Of a stretch of DNA of 64,000 bases, positions 63,490 through 64,000 are shown in pieces (within the stretch, counting starts at the first letter, position 1; each line of letters opens with the position of its first letter). Source of the DNA: Pseudomonadota bacterium (GTDB taxonomy: Bacteria; Pseudomonadota; Gammaproteobacteria; Burkholderiales; Methylophilaceae); assembly GCA_029556915.1 (NCBI GenBank), contig JAKQIT010000088.1, positions 1 to 64,000 of the forward strand. The letters run 5' to 3'. The notes under the pieces were generated by a model, which made no database searches, was not told where the DNA came from, and saw only the letters and a program-made list of their open reading frames with translations. The position numbers were made by a program, and so were the translations under genes.

Positions 63490-64000
63490 TTGAAACATTC
63501 TGAAAAACATCGCTCACATCATATTGGCTGGTTACGCGCAGCCGTACTAGGTGCCAATGATGGCATTGTTTCTACCGCCAGCTTGGTGGTAGGGATTGCC
63601 GCCGCCCACGCCACACATGAAACTATTTTGCTCACTGGCGTGGCCGGTTTGGTAGCAGGAGCCATGTCGATGGCAGCTGGTGAATATGTTTCGGTGAGTT
63701 CGCAATCTGATACTGAAAATGCAGATTTGTCTAGAGAGCGTGAAGAATTAGCCACTCAGCCTGAGCATGAACTTGATGAACTCACTGGCATATATGTAAA
63801 GCGCGGCTTAACGCCAGAACTTGCAAGGCAAGTGGCTGTTCAAATGACAGAACATGATGCGCTAGGTGCGCACGCGCGTGATGAATTGGGAATAATAGAG
63901 GCGACCAGTGCTAACCCCATTCAAGCAGCACTTTATTCGGCGGTCACTTTTGCTATTGGCGCCGCTTTACCCTTAATCGTGGCTTGGTTGATGCCAAGAC
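63490..64000 (+). CDS. VIT1/CCC1-family Fe2+/Mn2+ transporter, N-terminal part
   Basis: 170 residues visible; the gene continues beyond the window. The likely start is TTG 63490, with AGGAA 6 bases upstream and no ATG nearby. The His-rich start (HSEKHRSHHIGWLRAA) is followed by the family motif VLGANDGIVSTASLVVGIA, LVAGAMSMAAGEYVSVSSQ (membrane helices 1 and 2, with metal-path Asp, Met and Glu), then a cytoplasmic helical domain with HELDELTGIYVKRGLTPELA. These proteins move Fe2+ or Mn2+ out of the cytosol. Confidence 0.88.
   Translation, partial: MKHSEKHRSHHIGWLRAAVLGANDGIVSTASLVVGIAAAHATHETILLTGVAGLVAGAMSMAAGEYVSVSSQSDTENADLSREREELATQPEHELDELTGIYVKRGLTPELARQVAVQMTEHDALGAHARDELGIIEATSANPIQAALYSAVTFAIGAALPLIVAWLMPR

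Overview
The window is chromosomal DNA of a methylotrophic betaproteobacterium, most likely of the Methylophilaceae (Methylotenera-like). The lineage is inferred from three things: a XoxF-type methanol dehydrogenase locus with XoxJ and cytochrome cL partners, a fdsGBACD-type NAD-dependent formate dehydrogenase operon next to molybdenum-cofactor genes, and betaproteobacterial gene order throughout. Base composition is moderately AT-rich. I found no rRNA or tRNA genes, CRISPR arrays, transposases or prophage.

Region 1 (1-4.4 kb): 3' end of a PQQ methanol dehydrogenase, xoxJ, two nearly identical cytochrome cL genes (one with a Sec signal, one a predicted lipoprotein) and a type II NADH dehydrogenase. 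Region 2 (4.5-18.5 kb): lplT-phoH-bcp on the minus strand; then an orphan histidine kinase, moeA, mobA, an unknown small gene and moaA, also minus; facing away from these, fdsG-fdsB-fdsA-fdhD-fdsD. Together the methanol and formate oxidation genes give both ends of the C1 oxidation route, and the Moco genes supply the formate dehydrogenase cofactor. Region 3 (18.8-29.6 kb): housekeeping genes (GT39-like membrane protein, rpmE2, rho, trxA, a degenerate PilZ protein, DUF3579, a BON lipoprotein, yraN, rsmI, pyrC), a PEP-CTERM protein and the RNase P RNA.

Region 4 (29.8-48.6 kb): a complete division and cell wall (dcw) cluster, mraZ-rsmH-ftsL-ftsI-murE-murF-mraY-murD-ftsW-murG-murC-murB-ddl-ftsQ-ftsA-ftsZ-lpxC, most genes overlapping by a few bases. 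It is preceded by a good promoter and three GTGGK MraZ boxes spaced exactly 10 bp apart. Region 5 (48.8-53.5 kb): slt, an NDUFA9-like dehydrogenase, cca and an unknown gene.

Region 6 (53.5-56.4 kb) is the most interesting locus: an ECF sigma factor, a small zinc-type anti-sigma factor, a secreted Cys-rich peptide built of 10-residue EGSC repeats, a DUF692/MNIO enzyme and a DUF2063 partner. This is a HvfABC-like (oxazolone/thioamide RiPP metallophore) cluster with an atypical, recently expanded precursor core. Region 7 (56.6-64 kb): DUF1289, secA, an M23 peptidase, a DUF721/DciA-like gene, a K+-independent H+-pyrophosphatase and the start of a VIT/CCC1-type metal transporter.

A dispersed hairpin repeat of about 75-90 bp occurs eight times, always between genes and mostly at gene 3' ends. 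A segment of about 40 bp inside moaA is nearly identical to its core, so the repeat and this coding sequence appear to share an origin.
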